Assembly (NCBI RefSeq): GCF_037055325.1
Contig: NZ_CP146373.1
Coordinates: 1,178,001 to 1,242,000 of the forward strand
From: Arachnia propionica
GTDB lineage: Bacteria > Actinomycetota > Actinomycetes > Propionibacteriales > Propionibacteriaceae
Direction: 5' to 3'
Length of the DNA: 64,000 bases
Shown here: piece by piece, positions 17,078 to 25,991 of the stretch
How positions within the stretch are numbered: the stretch's first letter is position 1
Layout of the letters: each line of letters opens with the position of its first letter
Position numbers and translations under genes: made by a program
Notes under the pieces: generated by a model
What the model saw: the letters and a program-made list of their open reading frames with translations, nothing else
What the model was told of the DNA's origin: nothing
Database searches by the model: none

Positions 17078-20000
17078 TCATCCGAGATCTCCCGTCTTGG
17101 GCAGACCCGGCTTGACCGGAGTCCGGCTCGGGTTGCTGGCCGGGGTGGGCGAGGCCGGGGTGCCCGGATCACCCTGGGAGGACGACGCGGAGGGGCTCGG
17201 CTCCGTCGAGGTGGTTCCACCACCGGTCAGCGCGCCCGTGACCGCCTCAGGAGTTCCCTGGTCGTTGTCGAACACCACAGCCATCCATCCCAAGGACTTC
17301 TGGTCCTCAGCCGCGGATCTGTTGTACGAGATGGACACGTCACTCGTGCCATCGGCCGCCACCTGGAACGCCTGACCGTCGTTGAAGGGTCGATTGTCAG
17401 GATCATAGGTTGCATGGCTGTCGACGCTGTCCTTCACGTCGTTGGTGCTCTGGGTTTCAACCCAGTACTGGAACTTTCCCGCCACACCGACGTCAGAGGC
17501 CTTGACCACGAGGATCACCGTGCTGGAATCGCTGGGAGCCAGGGCGTACGTGCCCGCCGATTTGGCCTTGCCGTTGGACTGGTCAGTAATGAACACCTCG
17601 GGACGACCGTCGTAGATTTTCTGACGCGCATACCCGGAATCCACGCTGGCCACGATGTATTCGGCCGTGCCGTCGCCGTTGGTGTCGACCGAGATCCTGT
17701 AGGCGTTACTGGCCGCATTCGAGTGCCGTGAATGGCTGTTGACCGCGAACGCCAAGGCCTTCTCACCGTCGATCGTGGTGGTCTGGACACCAACGTTAGC
17801 GATGTCGGCGCCTTCGCTCACGTCGGCGTCAGCCCCGCTGGAAAGGTCACCCTTCGGATCGGTGATGCCCCAGTCGAACAGGAAGCCCCTGGCGTCATAG
17901 GTGCCGCCCTGATTCTGGAAGCTGATCTTGGAGGCATCGGAGCTGGCCTCACCGGTCACCTTGGTCGTGGAACGGGGAACCATCAGATAGGGAACGCTCA
18001 GTGTCCTGTCCCCGGAGGTGAACTGCACGTTGCCCGAGGCCTCGTAGTAGTCCGGGGAGTTGGCGGTCTTGATGCTGCTCGGGACATCGGACGCCTTGAG
18101 ACTCAGGGTCACCGTGACATCGGCCGTGCTGCCCGCAGGAACGGTGACCTGCCTGTCGCTGAGCGTGACCTGTGCGGGCAGGCTCTGGTCCGAGGCTTTG
18201 GTCTCCCCGGTGAAGGTGACCTCCGAGTTGCCCTTGTTCACGAGGGTTATCTTCTTGCTTCCCTCGAAGGAACCATTGGACTCCTGGTAGTCGAAGCTGA
18301 CCGTTGCGTCTCGGAGGGTCTTGCCATCCACCTCCGTGGAGTCACCGAAAGCGAAGACCTGGGTCGACGTGGAGTCCGCGGGATCCACCAGTCCACCACC
18401 ACGGGTGGGTCCATATCCGGATACCTTGGATGCATCGGCCGTCGAGACGATGGCCGCGGAGAGCTCCTGGGAGTTCCACGTTGGATGGGCCTGCTTGGTG
18501 AGAGCCACGACACCCGCAGCGTGCGGAGCAGCCATGGATGTCCCCGACAAGGTGCTGGCCTCGGTCCCGGAACCCACCCGGGCGGAGTTGATGGACACGC
18601 CGGGAGCGGCCACGCTGGGACGCAGGGCGGAATCACCGCTGCGTGGGCCGGCTGAGGTGAAAGAGCCGTAGCCGGTGAAACCCGAGTTGGAAATCGTGTT
18701 CGCGGTGAAGGTCATCTGCTTGCCGTCAGCAGCCGCTAGGGATGTGCCGTCGGAGCTCTTGACACTGATGAAGGGGATCGTCACGTCCAGCTGCTCGCCG
18801 GTGGTCGAGCTACCGGTAATCACACCCTCGTAGCCGGAGTACTCGTCACTGGAGTTGATCATGACCACGGCAGCCGCCTTGTGCTTCTGCCCGAAAACGG
18901 CCCGATCGACCCGGGGGCAGGAGCCGCGTGCCGTGATTACGACGGAGCCTTCCGGCACATCGGCGTAATCGGACTCGGCGCATCCGAGGGAGACGTTGCC
19001 CGATGCATCCTTCAACACGTGAATGGGTGCGCCGGTGGGAAGTTCCGCACCGTTGGCGTTCATCGCCTGGATCGCTGTGCCATCAACGGTAAGCTGAGCA
19101 CCCGGATAGTTCTCGGCAGGATCAACTGCGGCGACGGAGATGGTCCCGGCACCAGCTGCGGGAGAACCCGTCAGGTACGGCTGTGAACCGTAGTTGCCGG
19201 CGGAGGACAGCACCACGATACCCGCGGCAACGGCATTCGACGCAGCGATCGAGGTGGCATCGGTGACCTTGCCGTACGGCGAACCGAGCGACATGTTGAT
19301 CACGTCCATGTGATTCTTCACGGCCCAGTCGATGGCTTCCGTGGTGACGTTCGTGGTCCCCGTGCAACCGAAGACACGGACAGCGTAGAGCTCGGCACCG
19401 GGTGCGACGCCGGGACCCACCTTGAACTGGTTGTCATGGGTCTTCTTGTCATAGGTGCCGGTGTAGGTCCGCCCGTCGGAGAGGACGCCGGCTCCGCCAA
19501 CCGTGGCCGCAACGTGGGTGCCGTGGCCGGCTCGAAGACAATCGATGGGGTTGTCATCGGGCTGAGGGGTGTTCGTGCCGTTGTAGTCGTCACCGACGAG
19601 GTCGATCCCGCCCTTGACGTGCGGGGCGTCGGGGCCGTACCAGGCCGGATTGGGGGTGGTGGCCGTGGACTGTTCATTGAACGATTCGCCGGTTCCCGGA
19701 CCACCGAAGGTGGCGTGGGTGTAGTCGACACCGGTGTCGATCACCGCGACCTTGACACCTTTACCGGTATATCCGGTGGCTCCGCCTGAGCCTTCCCACA
19801 CCTTCGGGGCCCCTATCATCGGAACACCATGGACGTTGGTGCGTTCGTGAACGGGAACGGAGCGGATCGACTTAACCTCAGGAAGAGCCTCGAGAGCCTC
19901 CAATTCACTGCTGTCGATGCTCACACGCATGCCGTTGAAGGCGGACTGCATCCTGCTCTCGACGGCACCCCCCTTGGCCTCAATGCTCGCAGCAACCTGG

Positions 20001-20296
20001 TTCTGAACTCCCGACAGCTCGTTCTCGACCTTCCTTTCCTCACTCGGATCAAGCTCACCTCCCTTCTTCGCCTTAACCACGGCAACGGGATCGTCCTTGA
20101 GCTCCACCATGATGGTGATCTTGGCCCTGGCGTCGAGGATGTCCTGGGCCGCCCCAGACCTGATCTCCCCGGACGGGGCTCTGGCGATCAAGCTGGCTAG
20201 GCCATCTCCGCCACCCGGTTCGTCCGCGGTGGCGACGGACACCGGGAGGATGAGCGCCAAGACACCCGCAGCAGCTAGTAGCTTTCTACTTCGCAA
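17078..20296 (-). CDS. Secreted S8 family serine peptidase, paralogue, with C-terminal LPKTG
   Basis: A 1072-residue subtilase, clearly paralogous to the one at 7077-10256. Signal peptide (RSRKLLAAAGVLALILP), I9-like propeptide, then catalytic Asp in VIDTGVDYTH (about 185), His in GHGTHVAAT (about 259) and Ser in GTSMAAPHAAG (about 584), with a PA-like insert and Fn3-like beta domains after it. It also ends in a Ser/Pro-rich linker and VKPGLPKTGDLG, an LPxTG motif only three residues from the C-terminus. The start is TTG, supported by GGAAAGG and by the same AAAGGCAGAAC leader found before the other subtilase. Catalytic residues are intact. Likely an extracellular protease; how it is retained is unclear. 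Confidence 0.9.
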   Translation of the reverse strand: MRSRKLLAAAGVLALILPVSVATADEPGGGDGLASLIARAPSGEIRSGAAQDILDARAKITIMVELKDDPVAVVKAKKGGELDPSEERKVENELSGVQNQVAASIEAKGGAVESRMQSAFNGMRVSIDSSELEALEALPEVKSIRSVPVHERTNVHGVPMIGAPKVWEGSGGATGYTGKGVKVAVIDTGVDYTHATFGGPGTGESFNEQSTATTPNPAWYGPDAPHVKGGIDLVGDDYNGTNTPQPDDNPIDCLRAGHGTHVAATVGGAGVLSDGRTYTGTYDKKTHDNQFKVGPGVAPGAELYAVRVFGCTGTTNVTTEAIDWAVKNHMDVINMSLGSPYGKVTDATSIAASNAVAAGIVVLSSAGNYGSQPYLTGSPAAGAGTISVAAVDPAENYPGAQLTVDGTAIQAMNANGAELPTGAPIHVLKDASGNVSLGCAESDYADVPEGSVVITARGSCPRVDRAVFGQKHKAAAVVMINSSDEYSGYEGVITGSSTTGEQLDVTIPFISVKSSDGTSLAAADGKQMTFTANTISNSGFTGYGSFTSAGPRSGDSALRPSVAAPGVSINSARVGSGTEASTLSGTSMAAPHAAGVVALTKQAHPTWNSQELSAAIVSTADASKVSGYGPTRGGGLVDPADSTSTQVFAFGDSTEVDGKTLRDATVSFDYQESNGSFEGSKKITLVNKGNSEVTFTGETKASDQSLPAQVTLSDRQVTVPAGSTADVTVTLSLKASDVPSSIKTANSPDYYEASGNVQFTSGDRTLSVPYLMVPRSTTKVTGEASSDASKISFQNQGGTYDARGFLFDWGITDPKGDLSSGADADVSEGADIANVGVQTTTIDGEKALAFAVNSHSRHSNAASNAYRISVDTNGDGTAEYIVASVDSGYARQKIYDGRPEVFITDQSNGKAKSAGTYALAPSDSSTVILVVKASDVGVAGKFQYWVETQSTNDVKDSVDSHATYDPDNRPFNDGQAFQVAADGTSDVSISYNRSAAEDQKSLGWMAVVFDNDQGTPEAVTGALTGGGTTSTEPSPSASSSQGDPGTPASPTPASNPSRTPVKPGLPKTGDLG

Positions 20297-20480
20297 GGTT
20301 CTGCCTTTCCACGTGCGAAGGACCCGTCAGGGTCCGCAAAAGCCTTCGTTTCTCTTCCCCTTCTCAGATCTCCACTCCGAGTGGAAACGACGACCGACTG
20401 CACATTAGTCCGCCATAAGATCACCACCAAACCCCAGCGCTATTCCTGAGACAGCCGAAAAGATTGATTCACGAAAAGAA

Positions 20481-20512
20481 GTGAGGCCTCCGGGGTATCC
20501 CGGAGGCCTCAC
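20481..20512 (-). terminator. Terminator of the PTS operon
   Basis: A perfect 14-bp stem (GTGAGGCCTCCGGG / CCCGGAGGCCTCAC) with a GTAT loop lies 13 nt past the PTS permease stop and is followed on the minus strand by TTCTTTTCG. Confidence 0.88.
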
Positions 20513-20524
20513 GGCACAGGAGAA

Positions 20525-22297
20525 TCAGCTGGCGCTAGAAGCCACTCGTCGCCGCATTCCCTCTGCGTACTGCACGGCTTCCAACCCAGCGATGAGATGC
20601 CAGACCCCTTCGCCGACCTTGACAGCCGCGGTCAGTCCGGCCCGTTTCAAGGCATCGACATCAACCTTGGAGTCATCGGTGACCTCGACCCGAACCCGGG
20701 TCTCAGCGATGGCCTCGACGGAACGCACATTGCCCTCTCCACCGAGTGCGGTGACCCATTGCTTGGCCTGGTTGGTCTCGACGTCACCGACGACGATCAC
20801 CCGTGGTTCAGCGGCCTCGGCAGGCTCGGCGGCGCGGCGAGCGGCGGCCTTCTCCTCGGGGGTGCGGTAATCGAAGCTGAGGACCAGGGAGAAGGTGGTG
20901 AAGAATGCTGCCGCGATGGCGATGACGTACAGCAGGGTGGGGGTAAAGATACCGATGGTCAGCAATGAGGTGAACGCGAATCCGCTGGCCTTAAGTCCTC
21001 CACCGAAGCCTATGATGAGGCCACCAATCGCACAGCCTGCGAGGATTCTCGGGTAGATCCGCTTGAACCGCAGATGGATACCGTAGAGGGACGGCTCGGT
21101 GATCCCTCCCAGCAGACCTGCGACGAGCGCACCGGAGGCGGTCTGACGCATCTGCTGATCACGATCCCGCATCGCCAGGACCATGACACCGGCCGTGGCC
21201 CCGAAACAGGCGAAATTCCAGGCACCCATCGGACCCTGGATGTAGTCGTAGCCCAGACCGCCTTGGGCGGGGGGGGTGAGGTTGAGGAGCATGATTGCGT
21301 TGATCGGCCAGTGCAGACCGAGCGGCACCATGAAGGGGTAGGCCAGCGGGATGAGGATGGCGAACACGAAGGGCCACTGGTTGATCCACTGCAGCGCACC
21401 CGCCAGTCCAGCACCCGCGTACACGCCGATGGGGCCAATCAGGAAGGCGGTGAGGGGAAGCATGATGATGAACGACAGGAAAGGCACAAAGATCAGCTGC
21501 AGGTTCTCCGGGATCAGCTTCTTGAAGAGCTTGTAGAGCGGACCCAGTAGCCCCGCCATGAGCAGCGGCGGAAACACCTGGGATCCGTAGTCGAAGATCG
21601 TCAGCGGAACCCCGAAGACATCGATCAGCTTGACGCTGCTGCCGAACACGACGGCGTCATAGGCAGCCGCATCCTTCCCCAGGTCGGCAAACCCGGGGAG
21701 CAGCACCAGGGCCATAATCGAGAAACCGACCCACGGGTCGGCACCAAGCTTCTTCGACGCGTTGTAGGCCACCATCAGGGGAATGAAGTAGAAGACCGCC
21801 CTCCACATCAGATTGACGAAAGCCCAGCTGGGCGGCAGCACCACGCGCGAGTCGGCCCAGTTCCCGATGATCCCGAGCGTCGCCATCAGCGACATGAAGG
21901 TGATGATCAGCGATGCCCCGAGCAGGGCACCAAGGATCGGTCGGAAGGAGTCGGAGAGGAACTCGAAGAATGAATCCACCCAGGCGAACCTGCCCCGAAC
22001 CCCACCGGCCCGTGCCGCGGCCTTGATCTCCTCGTCGGTGAGCTGGCGCCTGTTGGACATCTCCGGCAGCTCGTTGATCTCGTTGTAGACAGTCTGAACA
22101 CCACCGCCGATGATGACCTGGTAACGATCTCCCGACTGAGGAACCGCCCCCATTACCCCGTTGATGGATTCCACCGTGGCGGTGTCCACGACGGACCCAT
22201 CAACCAGCTGGAAACGCAGCCGCGTGGCGCAGTGGGTCAGGGACTGGATGTTCTCGGGTCCGCCGACGGCGGCCACGATCTCGGATGCAGTACTCAT
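20525..22297 (-). CDS. PTS sugar permease, IIB-IIC with a second, Cys-less IIB-like domain
   Basis: A 590-residue PTS permease of the glucose/beta-glucoside group. The N-terminal IIB carries the phosphorylated Cys23 in LTHCATRLRF. A linker leads to a IIC domain (about 110-480) with roughly ten membrane segments and the GGITEPSLYGIHLRFKR loop typical of the family. The last 90 residues (from about 500) look like another IIB fold, with QWVTALGGEGNVRSVE and TRVRVEVTD, but the Cys position is not conserved, so it cannot carry phosphate the usual way. The IIA part is supplied by the next gene. RBS GAGAGG precedes the ATG, 9 nt after the upstream stop. The substrate is not evident; a beta-glucoside, trehalose or sucrose-like sugar is possible. 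Confidence 0.9.
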   Translation of the reverse strand: MSTASEIVAAVGGPENIQSLTHCATRLRFQLVDGSVVDTATVESINGVMGAVPQSGDRYQVIIGGGVQTVYNEINELPEMSNRRQLTDEEIKAAARAGGVRGRFAWVDSFFEFLSDSFRPILGALLGASLIITFMSLMATLGIIGNWADSRVVLPPSWAFVNLMWRAVFYFIPLMVAYNASKKLGADPWVGFSIMALVLLPGFADLGKDAAAYDAVVFGSSVKLIDVFGVPLTIFDYGSQVFPPLLMAGLLGPLYKLFKKLIPENLQLIFVPFLSFIIMLPLTAFLIGPIGVYAGAGLAGALQWINQWPFVFAILIPLAYPFMVPLGLHWPINAIMLLNLTPPAQGGLGYDYIQGPMGAWNFACFGATAGVMVLAMRDRDQQMRQTASGALVAGLLGGITEPSLYGIHLRFKRIYPRILAGCAIGGLIIGFGGGLKASGFAFTSLLTIGIFTPTLLYVIAIAAAFFTTFSLVLSFDYRTPEEKAAARRAAEPAEAAEPRVIVVGDVETNQAKQWVTALGGEGNVRSVEAIAETRVRVEVTDDSKVDVDALKRAGLTAAVKVGEGVWHLIAGLEAVQYAEGMRRRVASSAS

Positions 22298-22306
22298 CTC
22301 GGCCTC

Positions 22307-24892
22307 TCAGAATTCGTCGACGGGAACCAGGGCCCGGACCTCGGCGGGGGTGGCACAGGTGACGGCTTTCTCCGCCAGTGCACGACAGGTGGACAGGTCA
22401 TAGGCACGCACGGCGGCCTTAACCGCAGGAATCGCAGGAATGGAACAACTCAGTTCGTCGACCCCGAGGCCGATGAGGATCGGCACCGCCTGCGGGTCGG
22501 AGGCGACGCCCCCACACACCCCCAGCCACTTCCCGCGTTCGTGGAGGGCCTCGGCGGCTTGCCCGATGAGGGCCAGCACAGCCGGGTTGCAGGGGTCGAC
22601 CTGGCTGGCCAGTTTGGGATGGCCCCGGTCCATGGCGAGGGTGTAACTGGTCAGGTCGTTGGTGCCGACGCTGAAGAAGTCGCAGCCGTCCTCGGCCGCG
22701 AACTGCCTAGCCATGACCGCGACAGAGGGAACCTCCATCATGATCCCGACGCTCACCCGATCCCACGCGGCCACCTTGGAGCACTCCTCGTCGAAGATCT
22801 GTTTTGCCCGGCGCCAGTCGTCGATGGTGGCAATCATGGGGAACATCACGTGCAGCTTGGCCCCGGCGTCCGAGGATGCCAGGACAGCGCGGATCTGAAT
22901 GCGGAGCACCTCAGGTTGGTCCAGACCCACCCTGATGCCGCGTACACCGAGGAAGGGGTTCTCCTCAGCGGGGATGGGCAGGTACGCCAAGGGTTTGTCG
23001 CCACCGACATCGAGGGTCCGGATCACCAGGGGCTGCCCAGGTTTCAGGGCTTTTGCGCAGTCGGTGTAGATCTGGGTTTGCTCCTCCTCGGTGGGGGCGG
23101 TGGAGCGCCCCATGAACACGAACTCGCTACGCAGCAGACCGACACCCTCCGCACCCTTATCCATGGACGCGACGGCATCGTCGACACCACCGATGTTGGC
23201 CACCACGGTGATCCGGTGACCGTCGGTGGTGACGGCGGGTTCGTCCTTGGCGGCCTCCTCGACGGCCTTGCGTTCGGCCATTCGGGCCTGCTTCTCCCGA
23301 AGCTGGGCCACTTCCTCGTCGGCGACCCCCATGCGCAGGGTGCCCTTCGAACCGTCGAGCACCACGAGAGTACCGTCGGCGATGTCGAGGGCCCTGGCCT
23401 CGATACCCGCAACAGCAGGGATGTCGAGAGAGCGGGCAATGATCGCCACGTGTGAGGAAGCGCCACCCCCGGTGGTCGCGAAGCCGACCACGCGACTGCG
23501 GTCCAGCTGCGCCGTGTCGGAGGGGGTGAGTTCCTCGGCGATGAGGATGGTGTTCTCGGGCAACTCGCCCTTCTCGGAACGCTGGCCGGTTAGTTCTTCG
23601 AGCACCCGTTGCCCGACGTCGCGCACGTCGTTGGCGCGGCCCGCGAGGATCTCATTCTTCAGCGCCGCGAGCTGGTCTGCGAAGGCGTTGAAGGCGGCAC
23701 GCCAGGCGAAGGCCGCCGATTTGCCCTTGTCAATGGCCGAGGCGGCCAGGTCGAGCAGCTCGGGGTCGCCCAGGATCTCCTGGTGAGCAGCGAAGATCGC
23801 CGCCTTCTCCTCGGAGGCCTCCTCCGACATCCGTTTTTGCAGGGCGGACAGATCCAGCAGGGCCCGGTCGATAGCGGAGTTCAGCTTGCGCCGTTCCTTG
23901 TGCCGGTCCTCGGCGAGTTCCTCCACCACGATGTCCTCGTGGTGAAGCTGCACCACACAACCGATGCCGAGCCCTGGGGACGCGGAGGCGCCCAGCAGCA
24001 CATTCCAGTCGCCCGACCGTGGCCCGACGCTCTCGGCGACCGGTTCCACGATGGTAGGTATCGGTGTGGTGTCCTCCGTGCCGACGACACCACCACTTGG
24101 CAAGGTCGGGCAGTCCTCCCCGAGACCCTCTCGAATGCCCTGGGAAATCGCGGCAACGGCTTCTTTCGCATCGGTTCCGTGCGCGGTGACCACGACCTTC
24201 TCGCCGCAAGCAACCGCGAGACTCATGATCGCGACGATGGACTTGGCATTGGCGGAATCGTCGCCGCGGCGCAACTGGATGTCGGAACGGTACTGCTTCG
24301 CGAGCGCCACGAGCGTGGCGGTGGGGCGGGCATGAAGCCCGGTCGGGTTCGGCACCATGAGGGCATCTGATGCGGCATCGACAGCGGCTCCCGCATCCTG
24401 AGTTGATTCTTCCAATGATTTGAGCTCAGCCACGGCGGCCTCGTCGATTCCGCCGCTGACCAGGCCCGTGGCCGGAGTGATGGCGGAGAGCAGCTCTGTA
24501 TTGGTGACCACCACCTGAGTCAGCAGCGACTTGGCCTTGCGGCCAACCTCGTCAAGGTCGAAATCGATCAGCAGATCACCGGCATCGACCCGCTGCCCCT
24601 CAGAGACGTGAGCGCGGAAACCCTCACCACCCAATCTGACTGTGTCTAGGCCTATGTGCATCAGGACCTCGAGTCCCTCGGCGCTGCGCACTGTGATGGC
24701 GTGGCGGGAGGGCTGGAGATCCACCACTTCTCCGGAGACCGGCGATGTCAGCCGCCCTTCCAGTGGATCCACGGAGAACCCATCCCCGACCATTTTTCTG
24801 GCGAAGACTGGGTCCGGCACGTCTTCGATGGGGACCATGACGCCGGTCAAGGGCGCCCTGAGACTCACCCGCGCGGTCGACTCTGCACTCAC
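22307..24892 (-). CDS. Fused PTS phosphotransferase: IIA(Glc type)-HPr-Enzyme I
   Basis: An 861-residue three-domain protein. Residues about 1-150 are a Crr-type IIA with active His79 in VLMHIGLDTV; 175-265 are HPr with His187 in NPTGLHARP; the rest is Enzyme I with active His near 480 in GGGASSHVAIIA and a PEP-binding barrel ending in GVCGGVASD. It takes phosphate from PEP and passes it EI to HPr to IIA within one chain, then to the IIB of the neighbouring permease. GTG at 24892 is chosen because GGAAAGGA lies 9 nt upstream and the IIA homology begins right after; a longer in-frame start has no RBS. A KSIVAIMSL stretch near the HPr regulatory Ser region is present. Confidence 0.93.
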   Translation of the reverse strand: MSAESTARVSLRAPLTGVMVPIEDVPDPVFARKMVGDGFSVDPLEGRLTSPVSGEVVDLQPSRHAITVRSAEGLEVLMHIGLDTVRLGGEGFRAHVSEGQRVDAGDLLIDFDLDEVGRKAKSLLTQVVVTNTELLSAITPATGLVSGGIDEAAVAELKSLEESTQDAGAAVDAASDALMVPNPTGLHARPTATLVALAKQYRSDIQLRRGDDSANAKSIVAIMSLAVACGEKVVVTAHGTDAKEAVAAISQGIREGLGEDCPTLPSGGVVGTEDTTPIPTIVEPVAESVGPRSGDWNVLLGASASPGLGIGCVVQLHHEDIVVEELAEDRHKERRKLNSAIDRALLDLSALQKRMSEEASEEKAAIFAAHQEILGDPELLDLAASAIDKGKSAAFAWRAAFNAFADQLAALKNEILAGRANDVRDVGQRVLEELTGQRSEKGELPENTILIAEELTPSDTAQLDRSRVVGFATTGGGASSHVAIIARSLDIPAVAGIEARALDIADGTLVVLDGSKGTLRMGVADEEVAQLREKQARMAERKAVEEAAKDEPAVTTDGHRITVVANIGGVDDAVASMDKGAEGVGLLRSEFVFMGRSTAPTEEEQTQIYTDCAKALKPGQPLVIRTLDVGGDKPLAYLPIPAEENPFLGVRGIRVGLDQPEVLRIQIRAVLASSDAGAKLHVMFPMIATIDDWRRAKQIFDEECSKVAAWDRVSVGIMMEVPSVAVMARQFAAEDGCDFFSVGTNDLTSYTLAMDRGHPKLASQVDPCNPAVLALIGQAAEALHERGKWLGVCGGVASDPQAVPILIGLGVDELSCSIPAIPAVKAAVRAYDLSTCRALAEKAVTCATPAEVRALVPVDEF

Positions 24893-24964
24893 AACGGCAC
24901 TTCCTTTCCGGAGGGGAGGTGTCGCTCGGATTCGCACCTGCTCCCCGTGTCCCAAGCAGCCTAG

Positions 24965-24980
24965 TTGGATTCTGGTCCAA
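24965..24980. promoter_or_regulatory. Inverted repeat, putative operator for the PTS operon
   Basis: TTGGATTCTGGTCCAA (5-bp arms, 6-nt centre) lies about 75 nt upstream of the PTS GTG and overlaps the spacer of a weak candidate promoter (-10 TAGGCT on the minus strand). A sugar-responsive repressor could bind here; none is encoded nearby. Confidence 0.35.
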
Positions 24981-25388
24981 GAGGAACACTTTTTCTTCGA
25001 TTCGACGGGATCCGGCGAATTCAGCAGAACACCAGCCCGGGTTCAGGGTGCCGGGAAGGTGTAGTCAGGAAGATTTCGACGCGTTCCCATCCCGAGATCC
25101 ACTGATCGGTTCACCCGGTTTCGGACAAGCCCCATCGCATCGAATCACGTGCGCTTCAGAAAGCAGCGCGTTCCGGCACAGCTCAGGAAACCCAGAAGCA
25201 CACCCACACACCGCCGGCTCCTGCAGAACACATGGAGATTAATTTTTGGTTAACTCCGCACGCACACCGCCTAGAAGGAGTTGACTTCTTGGACAACGCG
25301 AAGACGCGGAGAACTCCTCGCCTCCATCAAGGACCAGATGCAGGCCGATCTCTCCTGCTCCTTCGAGAACAACGAAAGGGACAATGAC
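24981..25388. other. Divergent intergenic region between PTS and Tad-like operons
   Basis: About 400 bases without a convincing gene. An AT-rich patch (25233-25255) and an AGAAGGAG ribosome-binding-like site at 25273-25280 suggest the Tad-like locus promoter and leader lie at the right end. A 51-codon reading frame (25232-25387, ATG) ends next to the SAF gene, but its composition is not convincing. I see no structured RNA. Confidence 0.4.
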
Positions 25389-25991
25389 GTGACCGAACCC
25401 TCCGCCACCCGCCCCGAGGGGGTCCAACTGCGTGCACGACGCAACCCGCGCCTGATCGCCCTAGGGGTGCTTCTCATCGTGCTGGGCGCCCTGGGAGCGG
25501 CTGCCTTGTACACGACCGCGACTCGCCACCGACAAGCAGTCGCGATGGCGAATGACGTGACCCGCGGCAGGGAAATCCGCCCCTCTGATCTGACCGTGCG
25601 TGAGTTGCCCAGCGACCAGGAGGAAGGAATCGACCCGCAGAAGATGAACGACCTGATCGGAAAACGAGCTCTGTTCGATCTGCCAGCTGGCAGCTTCCCC
25701 ACCGAGCAACGCTTGGGGGATCAGTCCTTTCCCCCGGAAAACGTCACTTTGGGTTTGAAACTCGGTCCCGGAAAAATGCCCAATGCTCCCCTGGTTCCGG
25801 GGCAGAAAATCCAGCTGATCGGTCTCACAGAGAAGACCACGACAACCGCTGTGGTCGCTGCTCTTCCGGAAAAACTGGCCGACGGAGCCACGTGGTTGCT
25901 GGATGTGAGCCTTCCCGCCGAGGAGGCATCCACCGTAGCGGTGCTCGCGTCCGTGGATCAGCTGGTCCTCATCACCCTCCAGGAGTCCTGA
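25389..25991 (+). CDS. SAF domain membrane protein (CpaB/RcpC-like)
   Basis: A 200-residue protein with a short cytoplasmic tail, one membrane helix (about residues 21-42) and an extracytoplasmic SAF domain (about 50-115: VTRGREIRPSDLTVRELP through LIGKRALFDLPAG). In Flp/Tad pilus loci such proteins (CpaB/RcpC) sit outside the membrane, in Gram-negatives together with the secretin; in a Gram-positive the role is unclear. GTG at 25389 is chosen because AAAGGG lies 8 nt before it; ATG at 25338 is possible. It overlaps the next gene by one base (TGATG) and opens the Tad-like operon. Confidence 0.8.
   Translation: MTEPSATRPEGVQLRARRNPRLIALGVLLIVLGALGAAALYTTATRHRQAVAMANDVTRGREIRPSDLTVRELPSDQEEGIDPQKMNDLIGKRALFDLPAGSFPTEQRLGDQSFPPENVTLGLKLGPGKMPNAPLVPGQKIQLIGLTEKTTTTAVVAALPEKLADGATWLLDVSLPAEEASTVAVLASVDQLVLITLQES

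Noticed and set aside
25232-25387. A 51-codon ORF (ATG) before the SAF gene
   Set aside because: No good RBS at the ATG, unlikely composition and no recognisable feature; the AGAAGGAG inside it more probably belongs to a leader.
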